The notes: generated by a model from the sequence alone, not told the origin. A DNA stretch of 64,000 nucleotides from Craspedostauros australis (GCA_026770025.1 JAMXDE010000015.1:744001-808000); one strand, 5' to 3'; positions 22,053-33,319 are shown, counted from the first letter of the stretch. Made by a program: numbers and translations.

Positions 22053-22416
22053 TCAATCGTGCAAAGCACAACTGTCCCAAACAAAAGTCCGCGTCTCCAC
22101 ACCCCATACACATGCATCACTCTGTAAACACTATACTCTACATATTACACAACAAACACCAATACCCATAGACCGACATGTTATCACGTGACTTTTGTAA
22201 CACTCCAGTCTACTCTTACAGCGTACTCCAGCGAGGCATGCACTTGCCTCTACCTTCTAGAACATTATATTTTGAAGACATGGGCGCTCCAAGCAGCACG
22301 TGGTTTACTTGTCTGCAGAACGATGGCGATGACTTGGCCAGGCCTCTAAACTCATGAACGGACGGCAAGCGGCACTATCGTCAACATTGAGCCCTTCTCT
22401 ATTGGCTTACTGCAGT
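22053..22416. other. Spacer between convergent genes
   Basis: The shared 3' region of the HA-repeat gene and the CRAL-TRIO gene. ACTATACTCTAC and GTCTACTC words are present; no gene is seen. Confidence 0.5.
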
Positions 22417-23705
22417 CTATTGCGCAACAACCTGCAGCATTGGCTGCTGACTTTGCGCGAGCTGATCCTCGCACTGCGTTGGGGGCGATAAGGTACGGAG
22501 AGGAGTACGACGTGGCAAGATGTGAGTGTGACACATTGGTATGAAGGATGTTGAGTCTGGTGAGTATGGTGCAACAGGATCGCAGCACTCCATTGATTTG
22601 TGCACGAATTGCACAGGCACCCCCAGAACGTCACAACAACGCGTCGACCACTTACGAATTGATGCAAGGCCTGTTCCATCGTGGAGATGTAGCTCGTTGA
22701 GGTTGGCGGCGCGCTGGAGGATTCTGAATCGGCGGAAGCCTCCGCTGCTGTTTCGGTTTCATCTGAGCTATCGGTTCGGCACCATTGCTCCCAGGCGGCA
22801 AAGCCCTCTTCGCCAAGAATTTCCACCAGCACATCCCGCTGCTGAGCCGTCTGGGATGCGGAAAAGATTTGGATCTTCGCCTTGGTCGACTCACGCAGCA
22901 GAGGCTTGAAGAGGCTGAACAGAGTGCCGAACCACCTTGGGGCGTTGAGCATGAGAGTCTTGTGCGATCGCTGGGGATAATGCTTGCTCATCATGTTGAC
23001 AAACTGCTTGATGAAACCAACCAGCTCGCGTTGGCGCAGCAGGCTGAATTGGACGCCTTGCATGTCCAGGATGGACGTCATCGTTTGATCTGGACGAGGT
23101 TCCACCACGTTCCAGCAATACTCCAACACGTAGACGTAATGCCGCAGCAGATCCTGCGTGCTCACATCGTTGGTATGCGCGCCGTCCAGATCCGTCATAC
23201 CAGGTCTCTGAGCGAAGATGACATGGTCCGTCGGATCTCTTCCCAGAAACGCATGCGGCAGAATGGATTTGCATTGCAAGAACTTGGGATGTGGCTGTGA
23301 GAGGATGCTATCGACGCCAAACTCCTCGCGCCATGCCAAAGTATCCTGCATCGCTGTCAGTGCCTTCATTCTATTACCCTTTTGCATGCGCAGAAATCGA
23401 TTGGGAATTCCATCGCGATCGGACTCGCTGCCGTCGCCAGGTTGGAACAGAGAGAAGATGAACGGATCGTCCTTGGAGGCATCGGCATTGTTGTCGTCGC
23501 CATTGTTGTCGTTATCATTGTCGTCCTCCTGCTGGGTTGCGTCGCTTCCAACTGTTACCGTCACAACACCATCGTTGGTCGAACCTCCACGTGGCACATT
23601 GGCATGCCGGCGGATGAATGGCGCAGCAACCGCGCTTTTGCCTTGGATGGCCAAGCACAGCACCACTAACAACGGAAGCGATGCGAGCGGAAGAATGGAA
23701 CGCAT
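22417..23705 (-). CDS. Secreted or plastid-routed CRAL-TRIO (Sec14-like) protein, two exons
   Basis: Lipid-binding Sec14/CRAL-TRIO family. Exon 1 is 23705-22656. A GTAAGTGG donor follows codon 350 (Phe), and exon 2 (22473-22417) adds 18 codons from a CCCAACGCAG acceptor, giving 368 residues in phase 0. Without splicing the frame runs into a non-homologous tail, so I prefer the spliced model. Residues 1-27 form a signal peptide (LLVVLCLAIQGKSAVAA). An Asp/Asn-rich linker follows (about 55-80). The CRAL-TRIO part runs from about 95 to 320, with the N-terminal helical motif (RFLRMQKGN..KAL..MQDTLAWREEFGVD) and the lipid-pocket core (TSILDMQGVQFS, LMLNAPRWFGTLFSLFKPLL). A signal peptide on this normally cytosolic family suggests the ER lumen, the plastid or secretion; which one is unknown. 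Confidence 0.75.
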
Positions 23706-24446
23706 GATGCTGCTGGTTGGAATGTGCTGCAGTGCGATGTGATGCGTGATCTGTGATGCGTGATGGATTTGTGGCCGATAGTCGCCGCAGTGGACAGGCT
23801 TCATCTTTGCTTCGCTGTGATGGATACGGGAGGGAAGAAGAACACATCGGCGGTTCGTGGTGGTCCTGTTCCGCACAACTCATCATTTGTTGGTGCCATT
23901 GGACCCTCAGTGACTCAATCGTGGATGACTCAATGGATCGCAATTGATGTCGATTCGTGGTTGACATCACGAAAATGCATGACGCAACATCTCACCAACA
24001 AGTGGGAAAGTCAACGAAGCCTTTCCATTTTGTGTGACACAAAGAGCACCAGAAGCACGACTGCAGTTGGACGAACACCAGGCGCGAACATGGCGGTGCG
24101 GAGAGTGTACGGAGAAACGAAGCGGATGCGATCACGAGGGTGGTTCTTCTGTGCTGATTCCTTCATGTGGAAGTGAGATCGTCGCTGCTGTTGCTGCTGC
24201 TGCTGCTGCGGATCGCATCGCGATCAGTCCTGTTGTCCGTCCATTTCTCTTCTCTTTGGTGCTTTCCGTCTCGCATTCTCACTGACGAATTGGTGCATCC
24301 ACTGCATCCGAGGTATCATACACGCAGTCAATCAGTATCCGGTTATCGCTGACCGTATCCGCAGCACCACCACCTCGTACCATACCCATCGAAGCTCTCC
24401 CGCAAGTTTCCCAAAGCCAAACGAAAGGAAACGATTGCACATCGCC
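23706..24446. other. Divergent intergenic region, no gene seen
   Basis: Holds the promoters of the CRAL-TRIO gene (minus) and the EEP hydrolase gene (plus). It includes a short GCT-repeat run near 24184-24210. Confidence 0.45.
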
Positions 24447-25256
24447 ATGAAAATTCTGATACAGAACCTGCAGAAACGGGCCGATCTGCTGCCCGCGTTG
24501 CTCGAGAAGTACGAGCCCGACGCGGCGTTGTTCCAGGAGGTCAGCTTGGGCAACACCGATTCGTCATCGTCGTTGTCGACGTTAAGGAAGGTGGCGAATA
24601 CTCGCACCGGCGCACGATCCAGCACCAAGTACGACTCGGTTTCGTTCACATCAAAACGTGGTTACGGCACGGCCATTTACTCGCTGCTGGCCATCTCGAA
24701 TGTCCACAAGGTGCTGTCACCATACTCCGAGTTCGGTGGCTTCATCGTGAAGAAAACCATCATCGCCACGACGTTGACCGCGCCCGACACCGTGAGCAGT
24801 TCCTCCGCGCAGACAGAAGCTGCGCACGCCGCTTCTCATCCGCAAGGAACCGCCAACGATGCTCAGGAGATCCGCTTCGTCAGCTTCCATGGATACAATG
24901 GGCAGCCGTTCTGCAATTCGCAGAAGCTGGTATCGCACGTGGTCGCGGTGCTGCAGGCGATGGACAAAGACGATGAAAAGCTGGGATACTGCCTGCCGAC
25001 CATCTTTGCGGGCGATTTCAACACGTGGTCCGCCGATCACTTCGAACAGGTATGCGACGCCATGGATGATCATGGATTCCGTTCGGTGTACTCGTGGCCG
25101 TATCCGGGACGCCAAGACCAGACGCCTCTGGATCATGCCTTCGCACGTGATGGCGATGAGCAGCGCATCGACGTGGTGCATTGCGAACACTTCGCGTCGG
25201 ATTCGGATCACTTGGGTGCTTTGATGGAGATCTCCTTGACTGTGGCAGCTGCTTGA
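24447..25256 (+). CDS. Endonuclease/exonuclease/phosphatase (EEP) family protein
   Basis: A 269-residue, Mg-dependent phosphodiesterase-type protein. EEP motifs in order: ILIQNLQKR with the metal/phosphate-site Asn, LFQEVS with the metal-binding Glu, FVSFHGYN with a conserved His, IFAGDFNTW with the Asp/Asn pair, and SDSDHLGALME with the C-terminal Asp-His pair. All catalytic positions appear to be present. A Ser/Ala-rich insert (about 108-135) interrupts the fold. Family members act on DNA, RNA caps, phosphoinositides or sphingomyelin, and the sequence does not say which. No signal peptide or membrane helix is visible. Upstream in-frame codons lack an ATG, so the start at 24447 (CGCCATGA) is chosen. 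Confidence 0.75.
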   Translation: MKILIQNLQKRADLLPALLEKYEPDAALFQEVSLGNTDSSSSLSTLRKVANTRTGARSSTKYDSVSFTSKRGYGTAIYSLLAISNVHKVLSPYSEFGGFIVKKTIIATTLTAPDTVSSSSAQTEAAHAASHPQGTANDAQEIRFVSFHGYNGQPFCNSQKLVSHVVAVLQAMDKDDEKLGYCLPTIFAGDFNTWSADHFEQVCDAMDDHGFRSVYSWPYPGRQDQTPLDHAFARDGDEQRIDVVHCEHFASDSDHLGALMEISLTVAAA

Positions 25257-26354
25257 ACTTGTGCGTGCCAGTATGCATGAATACATGAGTGGGTGCATGA
25301 GCGGATACGTGAGTGCGTGCGTGCACAAGTGCTCTTGGTTCCCTATCTGCATCCGCGCCGTGTCGTGCCATGCTGCACTACGGTATGGATAGGATGAGTG
25401 GTGATCTACCCATCTTGTGGCGCGTGGGAGCGATTGTTGGAGATAGTGGGAGAGGGAATGAATGAAGGAAGGGAAGTAGGAAGGAAAGCTTCGAATTACG
25501 AAAGAGATCATAGAGAGTACTATTTCCAGTTGCCTCCAGTGAACTCTTGCCCAGTTTGTGTGGAAGTCTACCATACGATGATGTAGCCATCCATCATTCC
25601 TACCAACACTGATGAAAGAGATTGAGAATACCAATCTCTCCCTCTGGAGGGGAGGCGTGAAGGTTGAAGAAGCGATCTAACATTGTGGTCCTCCTCGTCG
25701 AGTACCTGAATCATGGACTCAGTGGCTGTTGGGGGTAGCTCGATGTACGTAACAAGATCGTTTGGTTGGACTGGAAGGCGCTCCCAGACACGAGAAACTA
25801 CAACGACACGAATGCGACACGGATACTAATAAGTGCGAACGCAGCGTACAGATACAGACACGTACAAATGCTAAATACCCTCGTCGGAGAAAATAGTTTG
25901 TCACCCGATTCGCATTTATTAGTGTAACACGCACAAACAATGGGGTCGCCACAACGTGGAGACACCAGAACCACCAAAAAACAGCTGTTGTGGGCAGCGA
26001 CGATGGTGGCAGCGAGAACACCAACAGAGACGCCACAGTGAACACAGCAGCAACAGCGACAGCAACAGCGAAGACAGAGAGGCAAAGAACAGTCCCAACA
26101 CGTACAACAGACACAACAACGGTGACGACAGCAGCCCATCGCGCTAAACAATCCACTTGTACGCAATTGCTCACGACAACAAACACAACCAAGAGAGCAA
26201 AAAATAGTTTTTCTAACCAAAACGACAACAACAACGACAACGATAACAGCAGCATCAAAGAGAGGAGATCCCAACAAGCATCCTAGGTAAACACACGTAC
26301 ACCTGACCTATCCACTTGACAGGCGACAGAATACGATATCATAGTCGTCCTTGC
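25257..26354. other. Intergenic region and CAA-rich leader
   Basis: No gene seen. The distal third (about 25950-26285) is CAA/GCA-rich and probably 5' leader of the receptor gene. The antisense of this stretch gives a hydrophobic open frame of about 180 codons that I treat as an artefact. Confidence 0.5.
25950..26285 (+). repeat. CAA/GCA-rich simple sequence in a 5' leader
   Basis: Imperfect CAACA, CAGCAA and GACAAC words fill about 330 bases before the receptor gene. It resembles the leader at 3192-3345. Confidence 0.6.
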
Positions 26355-27179
26355 ATGGCACACTTCTTACATACGCCTCCACAAGGCATACACCGAATGA
26401 CTGCAACAGAATTGGTGCAGCACCACTCGGCATCCTCGAGAGTGGGTGGCGCAACGACGATGCAGAGAGAAGGCGACAGCGGCGACTGCTCCTGCTCCTG
26501 CACCATGGACCAGAAGTCATCGATGGGGAATCCAACGAGATGTCAAGCTGTGCATAGCCACATCCCACCACCATCGCAAGCAACCAGACAGCAACCACGA
26601 CGACAGCGGCGACGCAGACCCAACTTCGGCGGGCTTCTCGTTCTTTGTCTCTTTGCGCTTTGCATCTTCGTGGAGGCCGATGAATTCAACTACGAGGTTG
26701 AACGGCGCGTGCTGGAACGGTTGGAAGATTTCCTGGGCGATCCCGTCACCACCAACCAGCTTATCAGCAACTTTCGCAGCAACGGCGGCTTTCCCAACGA
26801 TCTGCGAGCCAGCGATCGCGATCTCTACCTTAAGCTGGCGTTCAGTGTGTCGCAGCAGTTGGTATACTATGCGTTGGAAGATGGAACTGTATCCGGGTAA
26901 GTGCACTGCTCTCTACTATTATGCTCCATAGTGTTAAACATTGCACTGGGTGCATCGGAGAAGGATTGGATGCATAGCGTGGCATGAAGTGAAGCGATGT
27001 TGACGGCGGTGAAAGGTAGTGAAGCGCAGTGCAATGGCACTGATCTTCGTTTTGGTATGAGACTGGTCTCCAATGCACAGACTTCGCGTACTTGCTTTGA
27101 CGACGTGTGGAAGCCATGGTGCATGCACTGGGGTGAATACAAATGGTTTCGATTCAATGATCGATCGTCTCTCCCTCAC

Positions 27180-27211
<32 letters not shown>

Positions 27212-29869
27212 CCCATTCGCACATGGTCCTCTTTGTACTGACAGGTATTATCTGAGCAACGCATACTACCGAGAGCCCGGGAGCGCAGGATATTCCGTCA
27301 ACGATCCCAACAGAAACCATCACTTCAACAGCTGCATCAACAGCGAAACGGGTGCACCCAATCAATGCAGGCTGGCGCCAGGCGATGACTACATATCCTG
27401 CGATGGCGACGAACCGGAAGATGCAAGGACGGGACTTTGTCCCAAGATGGAGCTTTGTTCTGGACAAATAGAGTGTGATGCTTCAGATGCGGCCTGCAAG
27501 TCGTCGCAGAAATGGTGCCGTCAGTACTCCATCTCCAAGGCGCCAGATAACATTACGGACACTCGCATGGGATTCGTGCCGTTGACCAACCACTGCATCG
27601 ACAAGAAGGGACAGTTCTCGGAGCAACCAGGCGCCATCATCGATCCCAGCAGCCCCAATCGCGACAGCCCCGACGTCAATATGGTATCATGTACCTACGG
27701 TGCGCTGGGACAGTCGCCCGTCAACAGAGCCGCCGTGCAAGGGCCGTTCGGATACTGCGGCACCAACGGCGAGATATGTCAGAATGCCTTCCTGGGTGGA
27801 TACGCCAGCTTCGAGTACGATGCCAGATACCGTCCCTGGTACATCTCCGTCAAGGAAAAGCAAAAGTCTCTATGGCAAGAACCGTATCCGTTCTTTTCGT
27901 TGGGGATCGGCGTCACGTACGCGTCGCCCTTGTATTCGACGGACGCGGAAGGACGGCAAGTCTTCGAAGGTGTCTTGGGTGTCGATTATCAATGTGAGTT
28001 CATGGATTGCATCAATCTTTGTGTAATGAAGAATGCACGCGTGTGACTGCGATTTGTACTTGATTTGTGCAGTACTCTATACAAGAGTAGTGTGTTGTGT
28101 ATGGACGTCTGTGTACCATACTATGATATTATACGTACATGCGATAGGCATGATTTCTCACACCATTTGCATCTTCGATTTGGCACTTCTGCATTCAAAC
28201 ATTGCAAACGCATTGGTATTGCACAGTCCAAAACATCGTCCAGTTTCTGACAGATAACTATGGCAACACATCTACATCAGTCTTCATCTACGAAGATGCG
28301 GAACCGCATTATGTTATCGGCTCTTCGACAGGCAGTCGCGCAGCCCGTAATTTTCTGTCGGATGATTTGAGCACCCCATGCCCAGTCGACCGCGGTGAGG
28401 AGATCCCGTGCACGCCAGTCCGGGTCAAGATGCCGGAGCTGTCGGGCCATCCGATGGATGATGTGCTCGTGGAGGCCTACAGAACCCATCTGCGGAGCGG
28501 ATACCCGAGGGACATTCTCAGCGTGACGTTGGAAGACGGCGATATCGAGGGCGTATTCGTCTCGCAATCCACGATCTACGAACAGACTGGAGCCGATTTG
28601 AAGTGGCGAGTGATTGTCGTGTCACCAGGTGCCAACAGCGACACGGATGCCATCCTGCCGGACACGGACGTCTTTCCGGCCTTGTGCTTTGCTGCGGTCG
28701 CAGGCGTTGCGGCTTGCGCGAGTTTCCTAATCATCCTGTACAAGAAGCGATCGCAGAAGGCCATCGTGTTTGCGGATTGGAGGTTCACATGCGCCTTCGT
28801 CTTTGGCTGCACGCTGCTCAACGTATCTTCCTTCGCACTGCTGGGGGACAACACGGACGCCAACTGCCTGCTGCGGATGTGGAGCTTCCACCTATTCTTC
28901 GCCATTGCGTTGGCACCGTTGTTCGTCAAGGTATGGCGCATCAAGCAGCTTGTGACTCATGCTGCCGCAATGCAGCGCACCACGATATCCAACTTCCAAG
29001 CGGCAACGTACACAGTGCCCATGATCATCGGTCAAATCATCATCCTGCTCGTCTTCACATTCGTCGATCCGCCTGTGGAAACGAGGTTCATCGAGAACAT
29101 CGACGGTGTTTTGACGCAACGCGTCACGTGCCAGAGCGACACCGACGCCTTCTTTATCACCGCGACGGTGTACGAGGCAGGATTCGTGTTCTCAGGCTGC
29201 ATTCTGGCGTATCTCACACGCAACCTGAACGACGACTTCGGCGAAGCGAAGCAGATGATATTTGCAATGTACAACATCGCCTTGGTGGGTATCATCACCG
29301 TGCTGCTGGTCCGCATGGCAAATCTGAGCAACAACTCGGAGAAGCTGATGCAGGCTGTTGGAGTGCTTTGGGGAACGGTATTCTCAACGGCCGCATTTGT
29401 CATACCTCGAATGATTCAGGTGCAGCAAGCCAATGGCGGACGACCGAACGCCTTCAGCGCGTTCCGCTTATCCAGATTCACGAGGAGTCGGCGCGAAGCC
29501 ACCACGACGCAGCACGAGGCCAATCAGAACAGCGGGGGCGACAACGAGCACAGCAACAACGCCAACGGCACTGCGACCGACAGATCAGGCCATGCTGCCG
29601 CGCCTAGGACACAGCACGACGGGCACAATGATGATTCCATCTCGGAAATCAGCTTCGAACCCGACGTTGAGAAGACTGGCGTCGATGCGGATGGAGGCCC
29701 GGACGAGGCCAACATGGCAGGCGGCAGCGGAACGCGGACGTTGGGTCTGGATGATGTATCCAGCGGAGACACGCAACCGCAGCGCAAGTATTCTGGGGTG
29801 CAACGCGCAGATTCCGGCGAAGAAATGAAGCCAGCGCGGGTCGACTGGACGGGGACAGCCAAGAGCTAA
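26355..29869 (+). CDS. Cache-domain receptor with class C-type 7TM region (three exons)
   Basis: Exons are 26355-26896, 27245-27993 and 28227-29869, with GTAAGTGC and GTGAGTTC donors and ACAG/CACAG acceptors. The joins restore ...SG|YYLSNAYY and VDYQ|FQNIVQF, giving about 977 residues. The start is uncertain: 26355 is the first ATG in frame and 26397 is also possible. A basic run (RQRRRRP) precedes a hydrophobic signal anchor. The extracellular part ends in a dCache-like sensor: RPWYISVKEK, PFFSLGIGVTYASPLY and FEGVLGVDYQ. Seven hydrophobic helices follow (about 28660-29420), with the loop pattern of class C (GABA-B/mGlu-type) receptors. The cytoplasmic tail of about 150 residues is Ser/Asp/Asn-rich. 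Cache domains bind small ligands such as amino acids; the ligand here is unknown. G-protein coupling is inferred. Confidence 0.8.
27172..27214 (+). repeat. CT/CA microsatellite inside receptor intron 1
   Basis: A (CT)n run followed by (CA)n, about 30 bases before the intron 1 acceptor at 27244. It may serve as the polypyrimidine tract for that splice site. Confidence 0.8.
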
Positions 29870-30504
29870 GAGTGGCAAGATGTTATAGGTGCATACGAGT
29901 AGATAGTGCATTGCATGTATTTGTAGTGTCACGGAATGAAATGTTACCGTAGACAGTCGATGATCAAAGAAATTTGATTCATGGACGTTGAAGAAGGCTT
30001 GGCATTGAATGCGATGAGTATAGTAGAAGTCCATTCATTTGATACCCCGCCCTGGGTGGGTGGATCTGCGGTCCATACGAGCTATTGCGCACGGCCAACC
30101 AATGTGGCCCACAGAGAAGAAGAGGAACAAGAACACAGCGTGTGGTGGTCACGTACACGCCACGAAAACAAATGCGGAAAGTGAGGAGACTGTCGAAGGA
30201 GATGCGACAAAAGCGACAACAACGAGAATGAGGACGAGGGGAAGAAAGACATGACTAATTAATTCCAAAAGAAGAACGAAGTGGCCCGTTGAAATAGTTC
30301 TGGCGCCAAACATGTTGATGATCATGAAGCGACAGCAATTCGCCAACCACCAGAAATCAAATTGCGCGCCAACCACGATCCCGACAAACCTCACAAACAC
30401 GCACACACACAACCACGCTCACATTCACTCAGGTCCATGCAAGAATCACATCTCCTGACTTGCAGTTGGATGCCACCACAGAGATTGGCGTACTCTCGAG
30501 AGCA
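29870..30504. other. Intergenic region, no gene seen
   Basis: No coding potential recognised. A/G-rich sequence (about 30110-30260) is followed by a CACA-rich leader for the next gene. Confidence 0.5.
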
Positions 30505-31401
30505 ATGCATCATTCCGCCGTCTTCACCTGGTGTACCATCGTATCAGCAGTGCCACCGCTTCTGCTACTGTTGCGTTGCCAAGCAACCCATGCATTCTGG
30601 ATTGGCAACAGCATTAGCAGACCAGCGCAGCGACAGCGATGGTGCCTCGCGGTGACCGTCTGGGTCCAAGACGCCGAAGACGACTTTGTGGATCACGATG
30701 AGAACCTGGAAGAGGGTGAAACATGTCTGCGTGCCATCAAGGCCTTTGCCGACAACGATGACGGCGATACGTCGCTCTTCCTCTGCGCCGGCGCGCTCGT
30801 GCGACGTCCCGACTCCATGATTTGCGATGCCTGGATGGCGGATTCGTTGGAATCCAACGCCAACCTGCAAGTGCAAGGTGCACAGCTCGTGCTCGATGAA
30901 TTGCTGTGGACGCATATCCGTGAGCTACGCAGCGATCCTCTCCATGCGCTATTCCAGCTGCGATTGCAATGCGGATCGATGGAATCGCAATACACATGCG
31001 CATCGTATATGGCGGCCACGAATCGCGGGTTTGTACCATTTGCCAGTGTTGCTGGTCGCGGCGGCGATGGATTGTACGGTGATCTTGTGCAGCAATGTGC
31101 GGATGACGATAATTGGGATGGGATGGTCATGGATCCTGTTCTGGCGCATCAACAGTACCAGCAGCTTCTGCAAGTGCAGGCGAACAATGAACGAGCAGAA
31201 ACGATTCTGTCGTTCCTGTCCAATGTCGTTACCTCGTTGTCAGTCAATAATGATGATGATAATCATGATGATGGCTGTTCTGATGATGGTGATGGTGATT
31301 TGAAGCAGGTGGCTAACAGCACCAAGCCAACATCCACCACCATCAACCGGCGAGCCGTGCAATCGTATCTGCAACAGCGGCGAGATGAGCGAGCGCAATG
31401 A
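30505..31401 (+). CDS. Unknown protein with a signal peptide and a possible plastid motif
   Basis: A 298-residue protein I do not recognise. From the ATG at 30505 it begins with a hydrophobic signal (PPLLLLL) ending ATHAF|W, which resembles the A-F cleavage site of diatom plastid presequences. The middle (about 45-235) looks folded, with an acidic start (DAEDDFVDHDENLEEGE), then helices (CLRAIKAFADND, GAQLVLDELLWTHIREL) and several cysteines. The end is Asp/Asn-rich with an Arg/Gln tail. In-frame codons upstream of 30505 carry no ATG. It could be plastid or secreted. The function is unknown, and I am only fairly sure that it is a gene. Confidence 0.55.
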   Translation: MHHSAVFTWCTIVSAVPPLLLLLRCQATHAFWIGNSISRPAQRQRWCLAVTVWVQDAEDDFVDHDENLEEGETCLRAIKAFADNDDGDTSLFLCAGALVRRPDSMICDAWMADSLESNANLQVQGAQLVLDELLWTHIRELRSDPLHALFQLRLQCGSMESQYTCASYMAATNRGFVPFASVAGRGGDGLYGDLVQQCADDDNWDGMVMDPVLAHQQYQQLLQVQANNERAETILSFLSNVVTSLSVNNDDDNHDDGCSDDGDGDLKQVANSTKPTSTTINRRAVQSYLQQRRDERAQ

Positions 31402-31575
31402 ATAGGCCAAACAGAGTACTCTCTCTCTCTCTTCAGAACGGAGTGCTTCGCCACAGTTGAATGCTCCGCATCAATGCGGTTGATAATGTTAGTGTCTATG
31501 GTATTTTGAAAAATTGCAACCTACACACAGGCGTGGTTCGTCTCCAGACCTGTGCAACATGCTCGCAGGATTAGT

Positions 31576-32604
31576 CTACTTGATGAAATTCTTGGCAGCA
31601 TCGGAAGTCGCCTTCCCTTGGCTGTAGTCGTGATACGTGGCGATCAAACGATCCGGACTGCAGATGGTGTCACGAACGGACGGCCGCTCCTTCGCTGCGT
31701 TCCACCATTCATTGAGACGCGTAAATTCCTTGCCTTTCTTGTTGGGCAGATCGAGACCAAGAAAGTGGCTGCCGACCACAGTGATGCGCTGCCAGAACGG
31801 CGCCAGCGCCACATCCACCAAACTGAATTCGTTGCCCAAAAAGAAGGGCCCGTCCGTGCTCATGGCGTTGGCCAGCATGCGACATTCGTTGTAGAATCGA
31901 TCCAGCGCTGCCTGCTTCTCCGTCGCATCCTGCTCGACGAGCGCGCGGTAATACTCCTTGGAGACGCGTTCCGAACAGTGCGCCACCCAGATCTGCAGTT
32001 CCGCGCGCAATTGCGGATCCCGCGTCATGAGGTTGCCGTCGTTGAATTTGGCGTCGATGAATTCGGAGACGGGCATGCTTTCCCATAGATTCTTGCCCGT
32101 GCTGACATCGACGATGCCCGGCACGAGGCCACGCGGCGAGGCCTCGACGAATTCGGGATGCAGCTGGCGCTTCGTTTCGAGGGGCAGGCTGAGTTTGGTG
32201 TAGCCGCCGGGTTTGGTGGCGTCGACCTCGTAGGGATTGACCTCGACCCACTTGTAGTTGACGCCGGATTCTTCTGCGGCGATCCAGGCGCGTTGGGCGA
32301 AGGGGCAGAACCAGGAGCTGTAGAGGATGAGGTCGACGTTGTCATCCTCCAGCTGGGATCGCTTGCGGAGCGTCGCCTCGCCGTGGGCCTCCTTCCAGTT
32401 GGCATCCCAAAGTTGATCGCCTTCAAAGTAGGCTGCGAGTGTTGCTGTTGTGGACATGGTGGTTGGTGTCGTTGCTTGTTGTGTCTGTTGATGAGGTGAA
32501 TGATGGGTGGAGAAGGAATGGAAGGCAGGAAGTTGTGCAGATCCGTGAGTGCGCAAGAACGGCACAACCCGAGCCACAGTCGAAACGATGGATTTGGAAA
32601 GCAT
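31576..32604 (-). CDS. Omega-like glutathione S-transferase with two possible starts
   Basis: Glutathione transferase/thiol transferase with a thioredoxin-like N-terminal domain. From 32604 it has 342 residues; a second in-frame ATG at 32457 would give 293. The extra 49 residues are rich in Ser, Arg and His with few acidic residues (MLSKSIVSTVARVVPFLRTH), which suits a mitochondrial presequence. So one gene may supply mitochondria and cytosol. Motifs: SSWFCPFAQRAWIA with the active-site Cys and the CPFA box of the omega class, RGLVPGIVD with the cis-Pro, and ESMPVSEFID, where Glu-Ser binds the gamma-glutamyl group. The helical C-terminal domain (GPFFLGNEFSLVDVALAPFW) is complete. Substrates cannot be read from sequence. 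Dual targeting is inferred. Confidence 0.85.
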   Translation of the reverse strand: MLSKSIVSTVARVVPFLRTHGSAQLPAFHSFSTHHSPHQQTQQATTPTTMSTTATLAAYFEGDQLWDANWKEAHGEATLRKRSQLEDDNVDLILYSSWFCPFAQRAWIAAEESGVNYKWVEVNPYEVDATKPGGYTKLSLPLETKRQLHPEFVEASPRGLVPGIVDVSTGKNLWESMPVSEFIDAKFNDGNLMTRDPQLRAELQIWVAHCSERVSKEYYRALVEQDATEKQAALDRFYNECRMLANAMSTDGPFFLGNEFSLVDVALAPFWQRITVVGSHFLGLDLPNKKGKEFTRLNEWWNAAKERPSVRDTICSPDRLIATYHDYSQGKATSDAAKNFIK

Positions 32605-33319
32605 CGATGGTCGTGTCTGTTGGCAACTCGTGACGAAATCAGGATCGTACCGGAGGTTGGTCGGTTGGTTGTGGATTGTTTGCACTTTGAGTTTATGAGG
32701 ACGACGTTTGGATCGGTGATTGGGAAAGTCAACAGATCAAGTCGAGCACGCTGGCTGGCTGATGATTGCGAGATCAGTAGTATGTATTGTATTGTGCCTG
32801 CGAGCTACAAGTGCAGATCGTGATGACTCCTTTTGTATCGGATCGCATGTATGGTATGCTCGCGGACGGTTCGACGGTGATCACAAGGAGAGACGGAACA
32901 GCGCCGAACAATGACGGCTTGGATCTTTTGTGGATGAGCGGAAGTTTCACATCATCGCCCAAGCAACATGATCAGCATCGAACATGGGAGATGGAAGATC
33001 TCAAACGTGTCGACAAAACGCGCGAATGTTTGTAAGCTGCGGTAAAACATATTAATAAATGTTTATGGGTTGTCGCAGCGACTAAAAATAGGACATTGTT
33101 GGGACAATAATACGACATGACATCCTAGATTTAAGCTGCCGATGACGAATGGCGAAGAACATTGTTACTTGGAAGTCGTGGTTGATTGCGCAATCCGGGT
33201 TCGACCGTGGAACAAGCAGTGGATTTAACCAATTGATCGTAGGTACATGGGGTACTTTACTCGCGATGATGCGCTGTTTGCGTGGGGTATTCGCGGAGAG
33301 AAACCGCATGAACGCGACA
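32605..33319. other. Intergenic region up to the inverted-repeat element
   Basis: No gene seen. It contains the GST promoter and a small GTCGCAGCGAC palindrome near 33074. Confidence 0.45.

Noticed and set aside
25719..26258. Hydrophobic minus-strand open frame (about 180 codons)
   Set aside because: Antisense of a CAA/GCA-rich leader; the Val/Leu/Cys richness is produced by the repeat.
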